From NCBI GenBank assembly GCA_965372135.1, contig CBDVBD010000106.1:1-11439 (forward strand): DNA of 11,439 nt, read 5' to 3'. The first letter of the stretch is position 1; each line of letters starts with the position of its first letter. This DNA comes from CBDVBD01 sp965372135 (GTDB lineage Bacteria > Electryoneota > RPQS01 > CBDVBD01). Positions 1-5,261 of this stretch are shown here, piece by piece. Under the pieces are notes generated by a model. That model ran no database searches. It saw only the letters and a program-made list of their open reading frames with translations, and had not been told where the DNA came from. The position numbers and the translations under genes were made by a program.

Positions 1-390
1 CCCCCCCCCGGCCCCCCCCTGAATAAGCGCGCGCCGGCCCCCACCCCGTGCAGCGAGCCACAGGACGATCGGCCGATGGCGTGTCGGGGGGGATTGCATG
101 CGCCGTTGGAATATCTACCGTTGACGGTGTCGCTTCAGGTGACCAAGTGGGTGGATCAGGATGTGCAATTTGCCATCAGCGGAGAATTCAAGCCGATCGA
201 TGCACTGCGAATTCGAGTGGGATATTCCACTGAAGGGCACGATCAACACTTAGATACCAATAAGGATACGTTTGCCGGTTTAAGCGCTGGTTTTGGCTTA
301 CTTCACAGTAAGCTACGATTTGATTACGCACTGACTTCGAGGGGGGAATTGGGGTTGGTTAACCGGTTCACGATTTCCAAGGTTTTTTGA
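1..390 (+). CDS. PorV/PorQ-like outer-membrane beta-barrel protein, 3' fragment
   Basis: The frame is open from the window edge to a TGA at 388-390, so only the C-terminus is present and the true start is lost. The first 50-75 bases are C-rich and encode low-complexity residues, probably not real protein; believable sequence begins near base 105. From there the translation alternates short beta-strand-like stretches and ends with YALTSRGELGLVNRFTISKVF-like residues: an aromatic DYA strand, a G-E-L-G turn, an R-F strand and a terminal Phe. This closing pattern is typical of the PorV/PorQ (UPF0164) family of outer-membrane barrels, some of which serve type IX secretion. That family assignment is by resemblance only. 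An internal ATG at 76 exists but has no ribosome binding site. A hairpin and T-rich tract at 525-557 probably ends the transcript. Confidence 0.5.
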   Translation, partial: PPPGPPLNKRAPAPTPCSEPQDDRPMACRGGLHAPLEYLPLTVSLQVTKWVDQDVQFAISGEFKPIDALRIRVGYSTEGHDQHLDTNKDTFAGLSAGFGLLHSKLRFDYALTSRGELGLVNRFTISKVF

Positions 391-465
391 TAGCGTCTCG
401 CGCAGAGCAAAGAAGTGAGGGAGTGCCCGCCATAGTTCCCCTGGAAACCGGGGGGGATAGCTTGG

Positions 466-485
466 ATTCCCGCTTGAGCGGGAAT
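466..485. repeat. Short palindrome, dispersed-repeat type
   Basis: A perfect 8-bp inverted repeat, ATTCCCGC and GCGGGAAT, with loop TTGA. Very similar hairpins occur as dispersed intergenic repeats in many bacterial genomes. Only one copy is visible here and it is unrelated in sequence to the REP family around the transposase at the other end of the window. Confidence 0.45.
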
Positions 486-524
486 GATAATCGAGATTCA
501 ATGCAATGATGAAATTTCCCATGG

Positions 525-557
525 ATCCTCCACGACCGTTCGGGGAGGATTTTCTTT
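525..557 (+). terminator. Putative intrinsic terminator after the barrel gene
   Basis: ATCCTCC at 525-531 pairs with GGAGGAT at 544-550, and an inner CCG-TT-CGG extends the stem after a four-base bulge. The run TTTTCTTT follows. It lies between the barrel gene and the sigma-factor operon. The bulge makes it less than ideal. Confidence 0.5.
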
Positions 558-610
558 GCATAAGATTAAACCTTTCGTGGGTTTAGGTGTCTAATGGTTT
601 GAGTGGATCC

Positions 611-1153
611 ATGGAGTATGATGATCAGGCACTGGTGGCGCGTTTTCAAGGAGGGGACGAAACAGCATTCAATGAGTTGGTATCCCGGCATCGACAGGAG
701 ATTTTTTTCCTGGCAATGGGGCTGGTTGGAGCACGGGAAGATGCGGAGGATTTAGCACAGGACGCGTTTGTACGAGCATACGAGGCGCTGCCAAAATTTC
801 GGGGGAAGTCCAGTTTTCGGACCTGGTTGTATCGGATTACGTTGAATTTGTGTTTAAATGAGATCCGAAAACGGAAGGTCCGGCAGTTGATGTCTCTTGA
901 TAATCCAGGAATACCGTTAGTCAGCCGGGAAGCAAAGCCTGACGAAGCGTTGGAGGAGGCAGAACGGCATCAACAGTTAATGGCAGCGATGGGGAAACTT
1001 CCGCCAAAACAGAAGCGGGTGTTCGTACTCCGGTATTTTTCCGAGATGTCCCACGTTGATATTGCGGAAATATTGAACCGGGAGGTGGGCACGGTAAAGG
1101 CGAATTATTTTCAGGCGATTCAGAAGCTTAGAGCGGTGCTCAAAGATTATTAA
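611..1153 (+). CDS. ECF-type RNA polymerase sigma factor (sigma-70 family)
   Basis: A group 4 (extracytoplasmic function) sigma factor that would direct RNA polymerase to a specialised promoter set. Region 2 lies in about the first 95 residues: the ALVARFQGGDETAFNELV start, the core-binding DAEDLAQDAFVRAYEAL helix and the SSFRTWLYRI -10 recognition segment. Region 4 is the last 60 residues (LPPKQKRVFVLRYF, then the DIAEILNREVGTVKANYFQA helix-turn-helix). The 180-residue length fits the family. The frame also opens at a GTG at 587, eight codons upstream. I prefer the ATG at 611 because region 2 then begins at the usual distance; neither start has a strong ribosome binding site. The anti-sigma gene follows after 14 bases, so the two are almost certainly co-transcribed. 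No ECF-type promoter was recognised upstream. Confidence 0.93.
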   Translation: MEYDDQALVARFQGGDETAFNELVSRHRQEIFFLAMGLVGAREDAEDLAQDAFVRAYEALPKFRGKSSFRTWLYRITLNLCLNEIRKRKVRQLMSLDNPGIPLVSREAKPDEALEEAERHQQLMAAMGKLPPKQKRVFVLRYFSEMSHVDIAEILNREVGTVKANYFQAIQKLRAVLKDY

Positions 1154-1167
1154 CGGAGTAGGTATTA

Positions 1168-1764
1168 ATGCAATGTGAGTCAGTCCAAGAGTTGTTGGTC
1201 GATTTCATCGAAGGGGAGGAACTCGAGAACCGGCAGGCGATACAGGCGCATTTGGAAACGTGTGTGTCGTGCCAGGGTGGATACCAGCGGCTGGAGCAGG
1301 ATTTGGAACGACTTAAGGCGCGGCGAAAAGAATTAATCCCCAATGATAAAGCGTGGATCAGCTTTCTACCCGGCATCCGGCGAAAAATTACTATGCGGGA
1401 AGCTCGGCGAATGAGCTGGATGCCAGTGAAGCGGTTGGCGCCGGTATTTGTGTTGATGGCGGTGATATTGATTCTGTTTAAAGTTAAGTTCCCAGCCACG
1501 GAGAGTATGGTGCCGTTGGAGGGATCGCTGTTAGGGTATGTGAGTTCATTGTGGATTTCGGATGACGAACTAGAAGATTTGACTCAATTGGAACTTTACG
1601 AGGATGATTTGTACAATAATTTGATGGGGGAAGATGATGCGGAGGTGATGCAGGTGATCGATAATTGGCAGACGGACGGGCTGGACGTGATCGATCAGTT
1701 GATGGAACTGACGAATGAGGAACAACGTCAAGTGTTTGAACGATTGGAGCAAGGATTATTATAA
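1168..1764 (+). CDS. Zinc-finger, membrane-anchored anti-sigma factor
   Basis: Probable inhibitor of the adjacent ECF sigma factor, holding it at the membrane until a signal arrives. The N-terminus has the zinc-binding anti-sigma (ZAS) motif H28-x3-C32-x2-C35, with Cys3 as a possible further ligand. A charged linker leads to one hydrophobic segment at about residues 90-104 (LAPVFVLMAVILILF), which would be the membrane span. The remaining 90 residues are strikingly acidic (DDELEDL, YEDDLYNNLMGEDDAE) and would be periplasmic. A GGAG ribosome binding site sits ten bases before the ATG. Order and spacing behind the sigma gene support a sigma/anti-sigma pair. Whether release uses proteolysis or a conformational switch cannot be seen. 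The extracytoplasmic part matches no domain I know. Confidence 0.85.
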   Translation: MQCESVQELLVDFIEGEELENRQAIQAHLETCVSCQGGYQRLEQDLERLKARRKELIPNDKAWISFLPGIRRKITMREARRMSWMPVKRLAPVFVLMAVILILFKVKFPATESMVPLEGSLLGYVSSLWISDDELEDLTQLELYEDDLYNNLMGEDDAEVMQVIDNWQTDGLDVIDQLMELTNEEQRQVFERLEQGLL

Positions 1765-1771
1765 CCGGTTG

Positions 1772-1800
1772 GGAAAGCCTGGTCAACGGATAGGCTTTCC
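1772..1800 (+). terminator. Intercistronic hairpin between anti-sigma and Spy-like genes
   Basis: Nine-base perfect stem, GGAAAGCCT (1772-1780) with AGGCTTTCC (1792-1800), and an 11-base loop. It is followed by AAATGGGTTTTAG rather than a continuous T-run, so it may be a weak terminator, an attenuator lowering expression of the third gene, or an mRNA-processing structure. Confidence 0.4.
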
Positions 1801-1834
1801 AAATGGGTTTTAGTCGTTTCGGAAAGGAGTAATT

Positions 1835-2434
1835 ATGGCTCATCGGCTAACATCGTTTTTATTTCCCAGACCTATGATTTTATCACGATTGCGACCAATC
1901 AGGGCTTCAGTGATTTCGGCTGTAGTGGTATTGATGTTGGTGTGTTTACAGTCACAGTCGATGGCGCAACCTGATCGTCCGCTTCCGCGCGAGGAGATGC
2001 GTGAACGGATCAATACCATCATGATCGCCAAGATGGACGAATATTTAGATTTAAGTGTGGAACAGGCGGATCAGTTTTTTCCCAGGTTCCGGCATTTCAG
2101 TAACCGTCGTGAGGAATTGGAACAGGAACGGAGGGAATTGATCGAGGAATTGAGCACGGTGGAAAAATCGGATCCAACCTATGAAAGGGAGATCGAGGAG
2201 TTCCTGGATCGGATTCATGGTGTGGATATGAGTATGGTGGAGTTGAAGCGGCAATTTCGTGAAGAAGTCCGTCCGATTTTAGACCCGGCGCAGAGGGCTC
2301 GGTTGGTGATATTCTCGCATCAATTTCCGGAACGGGTTCGGCAACTTATCGACGATATTCGGCGGGAACGGATGGAACAGAATCGTATGAACCAACCGCG
2401 GAGGCATCAGAATCCACCGTCTCAGGGTCGATAG
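1835..2434 (+). CDS. Secreted Spy/CpxP/CnrX-like periplasmic stress or metal-sensor protein
   Basis: An exported, largely helical protein. A basic N-terminus and a hydrophobic core at about residues 26-38 end in S-M-A before Gln45, a plausible signal-peptidase I site. The mature part has the two LTxxQ-type motifs of the Spy/CpxP family: LSVEQ at 73-77 and LDPAQR at 149-154. Long charged helices lie between them (HFSNRREELEQERRELIEEL). The C-terminus is rich in Arg, Asn, Gln and Pro. A strong ribosome binding site (GGAAAGGAG) fixes the ATG at 1835, though an ATG at codon 14 would give a more standard signal peptide. Relatives act as periplasmic chaperones or metal-responsive repressors; CnrX in Cupriavidus senses metal for an ECF sigma/anti-sigma pair. 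Position as third gene of such an operon suggests a similar job. Histidines are few (87, 128, 162, 191), so metal binding is unproven. Confidence 0.7.
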   Translation: MAHRLTSFLFPRPMILSRLRPIRASVISAVVVLMLVCLQSQSMAQPDRPLPREEMRERINTIMIAKMDEYLDLSVEQADQFFPRFRHFSNRREELEQERRELIEELSTVEKSDPTYEREIEEFLDRIHGVDMSMVELKRQFREEVRPILDPAQRARLVIFSHQFPERVRQLIDDIRRERMEQNRMNQPRRHQNPPSQGR

Positions 2435-2483
2435 GCGCTGGGTAGGGAGATTCTATATTATTTTTTGGTGAGCATGGGAGAAG

Positions 2484-2513
2484 AAAAAAGCAGCACGTTT
2501 GTGCTGCTTTTTT
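2484..2513. terminator. Bidirectional intrinsic terminator
   Basis: A 13-bp perfect stem with loop GTTT. The GCAGCAC/GTGCTGC core is flanked by A6 on one side and T6 on the other, so it can terminate on both strands. It separates the sigma-factor operon (plus) from lipoprotein A (minus). It resembles the terminator at 3540-3565, including flanking bases, which suggests it was duplicated with the lipoprotein gene. Confidence 0.9.
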
Positions 2514-2532
2514 GGATCTCGGTCAGGAGGAT

Positions 2533-3006
2533 CTAATCAATCTGTAAGTTCGTAATCGAAGGGTGATCCTGCGATTGTATGGGTGTAGAAATTACTTTAG
2601 AAGTACGATCTAGAAGTACAATTTTTTCCACTTTGAATACTGGAAAATCGGCGCATTTCGGTATCACATTTAGCCGTAAGCTACCGGTAATTTGGACCAG
2701 TTTACCTTCCATTTCAGGTTTCAGCTCGAAAGCCAGACTTAGCTCGTAAACCTCTTTGCGGGTCACCACCAAGAACCAGCATACATCAGTATCGGGGCTC
2801 AAAACGAGACGTCCCTTTAAGATTGTCGGAACGGTGTTGCTCGTGGTCGACATTAACGGTGTTTCCGTCGCAGATTCGATGGTGTAGGATTCGGAGCCAT
2901 TGTCCGGGGACGACATGGGATCCGAGGAACAGCTGATCATCCCAAACGCAACCAAGAAAATCAAGGCTACGGCAGGAGCCCCTATTTTGATCCATTTACT
3001 CTTCAT
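2533..3006 (-). CDS. Small lipoprotein A of a three-member paralogous family
   Basis: A 157-residue exported lipoprotein of unknown function. Its signal peptide has a basic start, a hydrophobic stretch at about 10-24, and Cys26 after G-M-I-S, a slightly atypical lipobox. The SSDPMSSPDNGS linker after the cysteine is almost identical in copy B. The mature domain, about residues 62-130, is beta-rich: GRL, CWFLVV, YEL, then GKLVQITGSL, an IPKC and FPVFKVEKIVLL. Cys76 and Cys118 are conserved in all three paralogues and could form a disulfide. The pattern suggests a small OB-like barrel, a weak inference. A carries about 25 residues beyond the last shared strand that B and C lack. An AGGAGAG site precedes the ATG. 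A sigma-54 promoter at 3065-3081 should give a leader of about 50 bases. Confidence 0.8.
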   Translation of the reverse strand: MKSKWIKIGAPAVALIFLVAFGMISCSSDPMSSPDNGSESYTIESATETPLMSTTSNTVPTILKGRLVLSPDTDVCWFLVVTRKEVYELSLAFELKPEMEGKLVQITGSLRLNVIPKCADFPVFKVEKIVLLDRTSKVISTPIQSQDHPSITNLQID

Positions 3007-3064
3007 TTTTCTTCTCTCCTAATTTTAGGAAACATTGTTTTTTGGACAGACTGTTTATGTAGTT

Positions 3065-3081
3065 TGCAATGGATGTGCCAA
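3065..3081 (-). promoter_or_regulatory. Sigma-54 (-24/-12) promoter of lipoprotein A
   Basis: Read on the minus strand, TTGGCACATCCATTGCA: GG and GC separated by exactly ten bases, matching the sigma-54 consensus TGGCAC-N5-TTGC. The predicted transcript would start near 3054, about 48 bases before the ATG. Confidence 0.88.
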
Positions 3082-3100
3082 GAGGGAGAGTATATTATGT

Positions 3101-3122
3101 AATATAATAGTAATATTATATT
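3101..3122. other. AT-rich inverted repeat between promoter and enhancers
   Basis: A perfect 9-bp inverted repeat (AATATAATA and TATTATATT, loop GTAA) in a strongly AT-rich stretch about 35-55 bases upstream of the -12 element. This is where sigma-54 promoters commonly need bent DNA or an IHF site. No convincing IHF consensus was found and copies B and C lack the repeat. Confidence 0.4.
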
Positions 3123-3179
3123 TACGTATGTATTTTTTGATTTAAGAGCGTCTATTAAGTTTGCGATCCCGTGTTATTT

Positions 3180-3196
3180 TGTAAGTAATATTGACA
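3180..3196 (-). promoter_or_regulatory. Promoter-proximal enhancer-like dyad, copy A
   Basis: TGTAAGTAATATTGACA, a 17-bp imperfect dyad of the TGTCAG-N5-CTGACA type, centred 122 bp upstream of the -12 element. The same site in copy B lies at 125 bp. Proposed binding site of the neighbouring NtrC-type regulator. Confidence 0.6.
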
Positions 3197-3248
3197 CTCC
3201 AGGGAGGTTGGGCTATTTATATGACTGTTATTTATGGTTATATGTTAA

Positions 3249-3284
3249 TGTTGGTATTGTTTACAACTGTAAGAGATTCAGACA
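3249..3284 (-). promoter_or_regulatory. Distal tandem pair of enhancer-like dyads, copy A
   Basis: Two 17-bp sites, TGTTGGTATTGTTTACA (3249-3265) and TGTAAGAGATTCAGACA (3268-3284), with centres 19 bp apart, 191 and 210 bp upstream of the -12 element. They are degenerate individually, but the TGT-N11-ACA frame and the spacing match copy B exactly. Confidence 0.6.
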
Positions 3285-3539
3285 GGTTGTTTAGTTGTTC
3301 GGTAATGCTGTTTTAATTTTTCAGGTAAGTTACGAATTTGATTAGAGATAGGCATAGTAAGTTTAGCCGTTCTGCTCACACCCGCTCATAGGTGGGCTGT
3401 GTGGCTATTATTCACCAGACCAAAGACTGGTGCTGGTAATCATCTCAGGTGGATGGTACCATCTTGTCAGAGCAGGACAATCCATCAGTGGGCTGGATTG
3501 TGGGTATCAATTCTGAGTTTGATGGAGATTGGAGAAACA
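3285..3539. other. Intergenic spacer between cassettes A and B
   Basis: No gene is supported here. Short plus-strand frames give translations resembling nothing known. Two weak hairpins are visible (CACCAG/CTGGTG at 3413-3432 and TTGTC/GACAA at 3464-3480); neither has a T-run or a clear role. Confidence 0.5.
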
Positions 3540-3565
3540 AAAGGCAGCACTTTCGTGCTGCCTTT
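3540..3565 (-). terminator. Intrinsic terminator of lipoprotein B
   Basis: An 11-bp perfect stem (AAAGGCAGCAC and GTGCTGCCTTT, four-base loop) followed on the minus strand by TTTTGTTT. It lies about 85 bases past the stop of lipoprotein B; the extra distance corresponds to sequence that is still coding in copy A. Confidence 0.85.
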
Positions 3566-3650
3566 CTGGACCTTGGTTCAGGTGGACCTGATCCTTTCGA
3601 GTGATTAATCATCGAGGGGTGATCCAAAACCTATGGCTGAATGGAAGTTA

Positions 3651-4046
3651 TTAATAGACTTGAATATCAGTCACTTTAAATACGACCCATCTTTGGCAAA
3701 TCGGCGGTGTCTCATGCTCAATGCTGCCAATAATAATAGCATCCATACTCTCTGTTTCAGTGGGTATTCCACCAGTTAAAGTTAATTCCAGTTCGTACGC
3801 TTCAGTGTCACTGACGATCAAGTACCAGCATTTTCCGGTTATGCTCTCAGTCAGTTGTCCCTTTTTGATTGTTTCGTTGTCCAGGCCTGTCAAAAACGGT
3901 GCGTCATGCGCCGATCCAACAGCATAGGATACGGATCCATTGTCCGGGGACGACATGGGATCCGATGAACAGCTAATCATCCCAAACGCGACCAAGAACA
4001 TCAAGGCAACGATAGGGGCCCCTTTGGTGATCCAGTTTCTCATCAT
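3651..4046 (-). CDS. Small lipoprotein B of a three-member paralogous family
   Basis: A 131-residue paralogue of the lipoproteins on either side. The signal peptide (TKGAPIVALMFLVAFGMIS before Cys26) and the SSDPMSSPDNGS linker are nearly the same as in A. The mature domain keeps the framework: KGQL, CWYLIV, YELELTL, an IIIGSIE strand, an IC and WVVFKVTDIQV. Cys73 and Cys117 correspond to the conserved pair. Between these points it is only moderately similar to A. Two consecutive TAA codons end it just after the last strand, yet a GGATCACCCCTCGAT stretch homologous to the coding tail of A survives downstream, so B lost, or A gained, a C-terminal tail. GGAGAG precedes the ATG-ATG start. Expression probably comes from the sigma-54 promoter at 4121-4137. 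Function unknown; a beta-barrel or OB-like fold is a guess. Confidence 0.8.
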   Translation of the reverse strand: MMRNWITKGAPIVALMFLVAFGMISCSSDPMSSPDNGSVSYAVGSAHDAPFLTGLDNETIKKGQLTESITGKCWYLIVSDTEAYELELTLTGGIPTETESMDAIIIGSIEHETPPICQRWVVFKVTDIQVY

Positions 4047-4120
4047 TTTAACTCTCCTGTTTTAAGATAATGTTTAATTACTTTGAGTTTTGATGGTTTC
4101 TCTTTCCGCTGAGTGTTTTT

Positions 4121-4137
4121 TGCAATGGGTGTGCCAG
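4121..4137 (-). promoter_or_regulatory. Sigma-54 (-24/-12) promoter of lipoprotein B
   Basis: Minus-strand CTGGCACACCCATTGCA, the best match of the three to TGGCAC-N5-TTGCA, with the required ten bases between GG and GC. The predicted start is near 4110, leaving a leader of about 64 bases. Confidence 0.92.
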
Positions 4138-4238
4138 TTGGAGGATTCATGGAGGTATCATATTGTTTATCTTAAGATATATGGAGATATTTTATTGTGA
4201 CGAATAGTGATAATCGCCTGCGGTCAGACTTACGATTT

Positions 4239-4255
4239 TGTCAGAATTATTGACA
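4239..4255 (-). promoter_or_regulatory. Promoter-proximal enhancer-like dyad, copy B
   Basis: TGTCAGAATTATTGACA, a near-perfect 17-bp dyad centred 125 bp upstream of the -12 element. It is the counterpart of the site at 3180-3196 in copy A. Confidence 0.7.
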
Positions 4256-4307
4256 ATTGGGATGGGTTGTTTTGGTTAGTTGTTGATTTACAAGGAATTG
4301 GTAATAG

Positions 4308-4343
4308 TGTTTGAAAAACTAACAGGTGTCAGGAAAACTGACA
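4308..4343 (-). promoter_or_regulatory. Distal tandem pair of enhancer-like dyads, copy B
   Basis: TGTTTGAAAAACTAACA (4308-4324) and TGTCAGGAAAACTGACA (4327-4343), centres 19 bp apart, 194 and 213 bp upstream of the -12 element. The outer site has perfect TGTCAG/CTGACA arms. The spacing to the proximal site is 69 bp, as in copy A. Confidence 0.75.
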
Positions 4344-4423
4344 TTAGAATAATCTTTAGTTAACAGGGGTGATTAAGCTATTGTATAGATTGGAAATATA
4401 AATGATCAATGTAAGAGAGAAAA

Positions 4424-4453
4424 AAAACGACAGCAGGATCCTGCTGTCGTTTT
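4424..4453 (-). terminator. Intrinsic terminator of lipoprotein C
   Basis: A 13-bp perfect stem (core CGACAGCAG and CTGCTGTCG, loop GATC) ending in a run of seven T on the minus strand. It follows the lipoprotein C gene by about 70 bases. Confidence 0.88.
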
Positions 4454-4461
4454 CTGGATCA

Positions 4462-4483
4462 GGGAACGGCAGTTGCCGTTCCC
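4462..4483 (-). other. Second hairpin before the lipoprotein C terminator
   Basis: A 9-bp perfect stem, GGGAACGGC and GCCGTTCCC, loop AGTT, between the gene C stop and its terminator. It has no T-run. It may protect the transcript 3' end. TTCCCGTTGAG occurs here and again at 4510-4520, a short direct repeat overlapping one arm. Confidence 0.5.
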
Positions 4484-4525
4484 GTTGAGGGGCTTATTTT
4501 CGAGGGGTATTCCCGTTGAGCGGTG

Positions 4526-4939
4526 TTACCTTTTCTTGAACACTACTTTGTTGACTTTGAATACGGGGTGGAATTTGGAGCATTGTGGTTCAATTTGTGT
4601 AGTAGCAATACCATATACCCATACAAGGCGCCCGTCGTCCTTTGGTTTCAGGATGTCAATAGTCAAACTCAATTCGTAGCTAATTGTCGACTTCACTATC
4701 AGGAACCAGCATCCACCGGAGCGATCCAGTTTAAGATTACCAAACAGACTGGTGCGAACCGGTGCTTCCATAGGAGTAGATACATCTGGGACTTTATTCC
4801 CGGGTTGGAAGGCGTAGGTTTGAGCATCATTATTGTTGGATGACATGGGGTCTGTAGAACAGCTCATCATTCCCATTGCGATTACGAGGATCCCCACCAA
4901 CACAGGGATGCCTCTCGTGATCCATTTAGAGTTCATCAT
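4526..4939 (-). CDS. Small lipoprotein C of a three-member paralogous family
   Basis: The promoter-proximal paralogue next to the regulator, 137 residues from the chosen start. Hydrophobic residues 11-24 lead to G-M-M-S before Cys27, then STDPMSSNNN, the same linker type as in A and B. The mature domain repeats the shared plan: GNLKL, CWFLIV, YELSLTI, GRLVWVYG, a PQC and FHPVFKVNKVVFKKR. Cys77 and Cys120 are the conserved pair. The frame opens seven codons upstream at 4960, but GAGG lies five bases before the ATG at 4939, and the ATG-ATG start aligns with copy B. It is the most diverged in the linker and lacks the long tail of A. No function can be assigned; an extracytoplasmic beta-rich lipoprotein made under sigma-54 control is what the sequence supports. 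Confidence 0.8.
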   Translation of the reverse strand: MMNSKWITRGIPVLVGILVIAMGMMSCSTDPMSSNNNDAQTYAFQPGNKVPDVSTPMEAPVRTSLFGNLKLDRSGGCWFLIVKSTISYELSLTIDILKPKDDGRLVWVYGIATTQIEPQCSKFHPVFKVNKVVFKKR

Positions 4940-5017
4940 TTTAACCTCTTTTTTAAACATTAGATTTTTTCGTTAAGATGGAATCGTATTTCCGTTCTTA
5001 TTCGCATAAAACTTAAA

Positions 5018-5034
5018 GCAATTGGTATGCCCAA
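5018..5034 (-). promoter_or_regulatory. Sigma-54 (-24/-12) promoter of lipoprotein C
   Basis: Minus-strand TTGGGCATACCAATTGC: GG and GC are ten bases apart, but the -24 box is less ideal than in A and B. The predicted start near 5006 leaves a leader of about 67 bases to the ATG at 4939. Confidence 0.75.
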
Positions 5035-5156
5035 GGATTTTGCTGTGTTACAGTGCAGCGTACAGAAGTTTATAACTTCAAGTAATTATATGAAATAGGA
5101 TGGGAAGGCTCACAAAAATGTTTCTTAGTGCCTCGACATAGTGTTTCGGGGATGAG

Positions 5157-5173
5157 TGTTAGGATCTCGGTCA
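5157..5173 (-). promoter_or_regulatory. Weak promoter-proximal dyad, copy C
   Basis: TGTTAGGATCTCGGTCA keeps the left arm only. It is listed because it lies 68 bp from the inner distal site, almost exactly where copies A and B have their proximal site (69 bp). Confidence 0.35.
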
Positions 5174-5224
5174 GTTTCGAGTGATATTCGATGTTACTAT
5201 TTGAGGATTCGGGAAATGGGAGAT

Positions 5225-5261
5225 TGTCTGGAAATAAGACATTGTGTCAGGATTCCTGACA
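5225..5261 (-). promoter_or_regulatory. Distal tandem pair of enhancer-like dyads, copy C, overlapping the regulator stop codon
   Basis: TGTCTGGAAATAAGACA (5225-5241) and the perfect palindrome TGTCAGGATTCCTGACA (5245-5261), centres 20 bp apart, 215 and 235 bp upstream of the -12 element. The perfect site covers the stop and last codons of the regulator gene, so the enhancer is partly inside coding sequence. Confidence 0.75.

Larger units (their letters stand above)
2484..5261 (-). repeat. Tandem triplication of a terminator-lipoprotein-sigma54 promoter-enhancer cassette
   Basis: Three diverged copies of a unit of roughly 0.8 kb lie head to tail on the minus strand: C (4424-5261), B (3540-4343) and A (2484-3284). 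Each holds, in transcription order, enhancer-like dyads, a -24/-12 promoter, a small lipoprotein gene and an intrinsic terminator. The terminators of A and B share the GCAGCAC core. Promoters and signal peptides align in all three, and the dyad spacing is 69/19, 69/19 and 68/20 bp in A, B and C. Protein identity has dropped well below that of the signal peptides, so the duplication is old or selection on the mature parts differs. Confidence 0.8.

Noticed and set aside
313..561. Minus-strand frame of 82 codons
   Set aside because: It runs across the 3' end of the barrel gene, a repeat hairpin and the terminator; its translation has no recognisable features.
3464..3480. TTGTC-N7-GACAA dyad resembling the enhancer motif
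   Set aside because: The TGTC/GACA arms are two bases closer than in the nine enhancer sites, and it lies beyond the distal pair of copy A, near the terminator of B, outside the conserved geometry.
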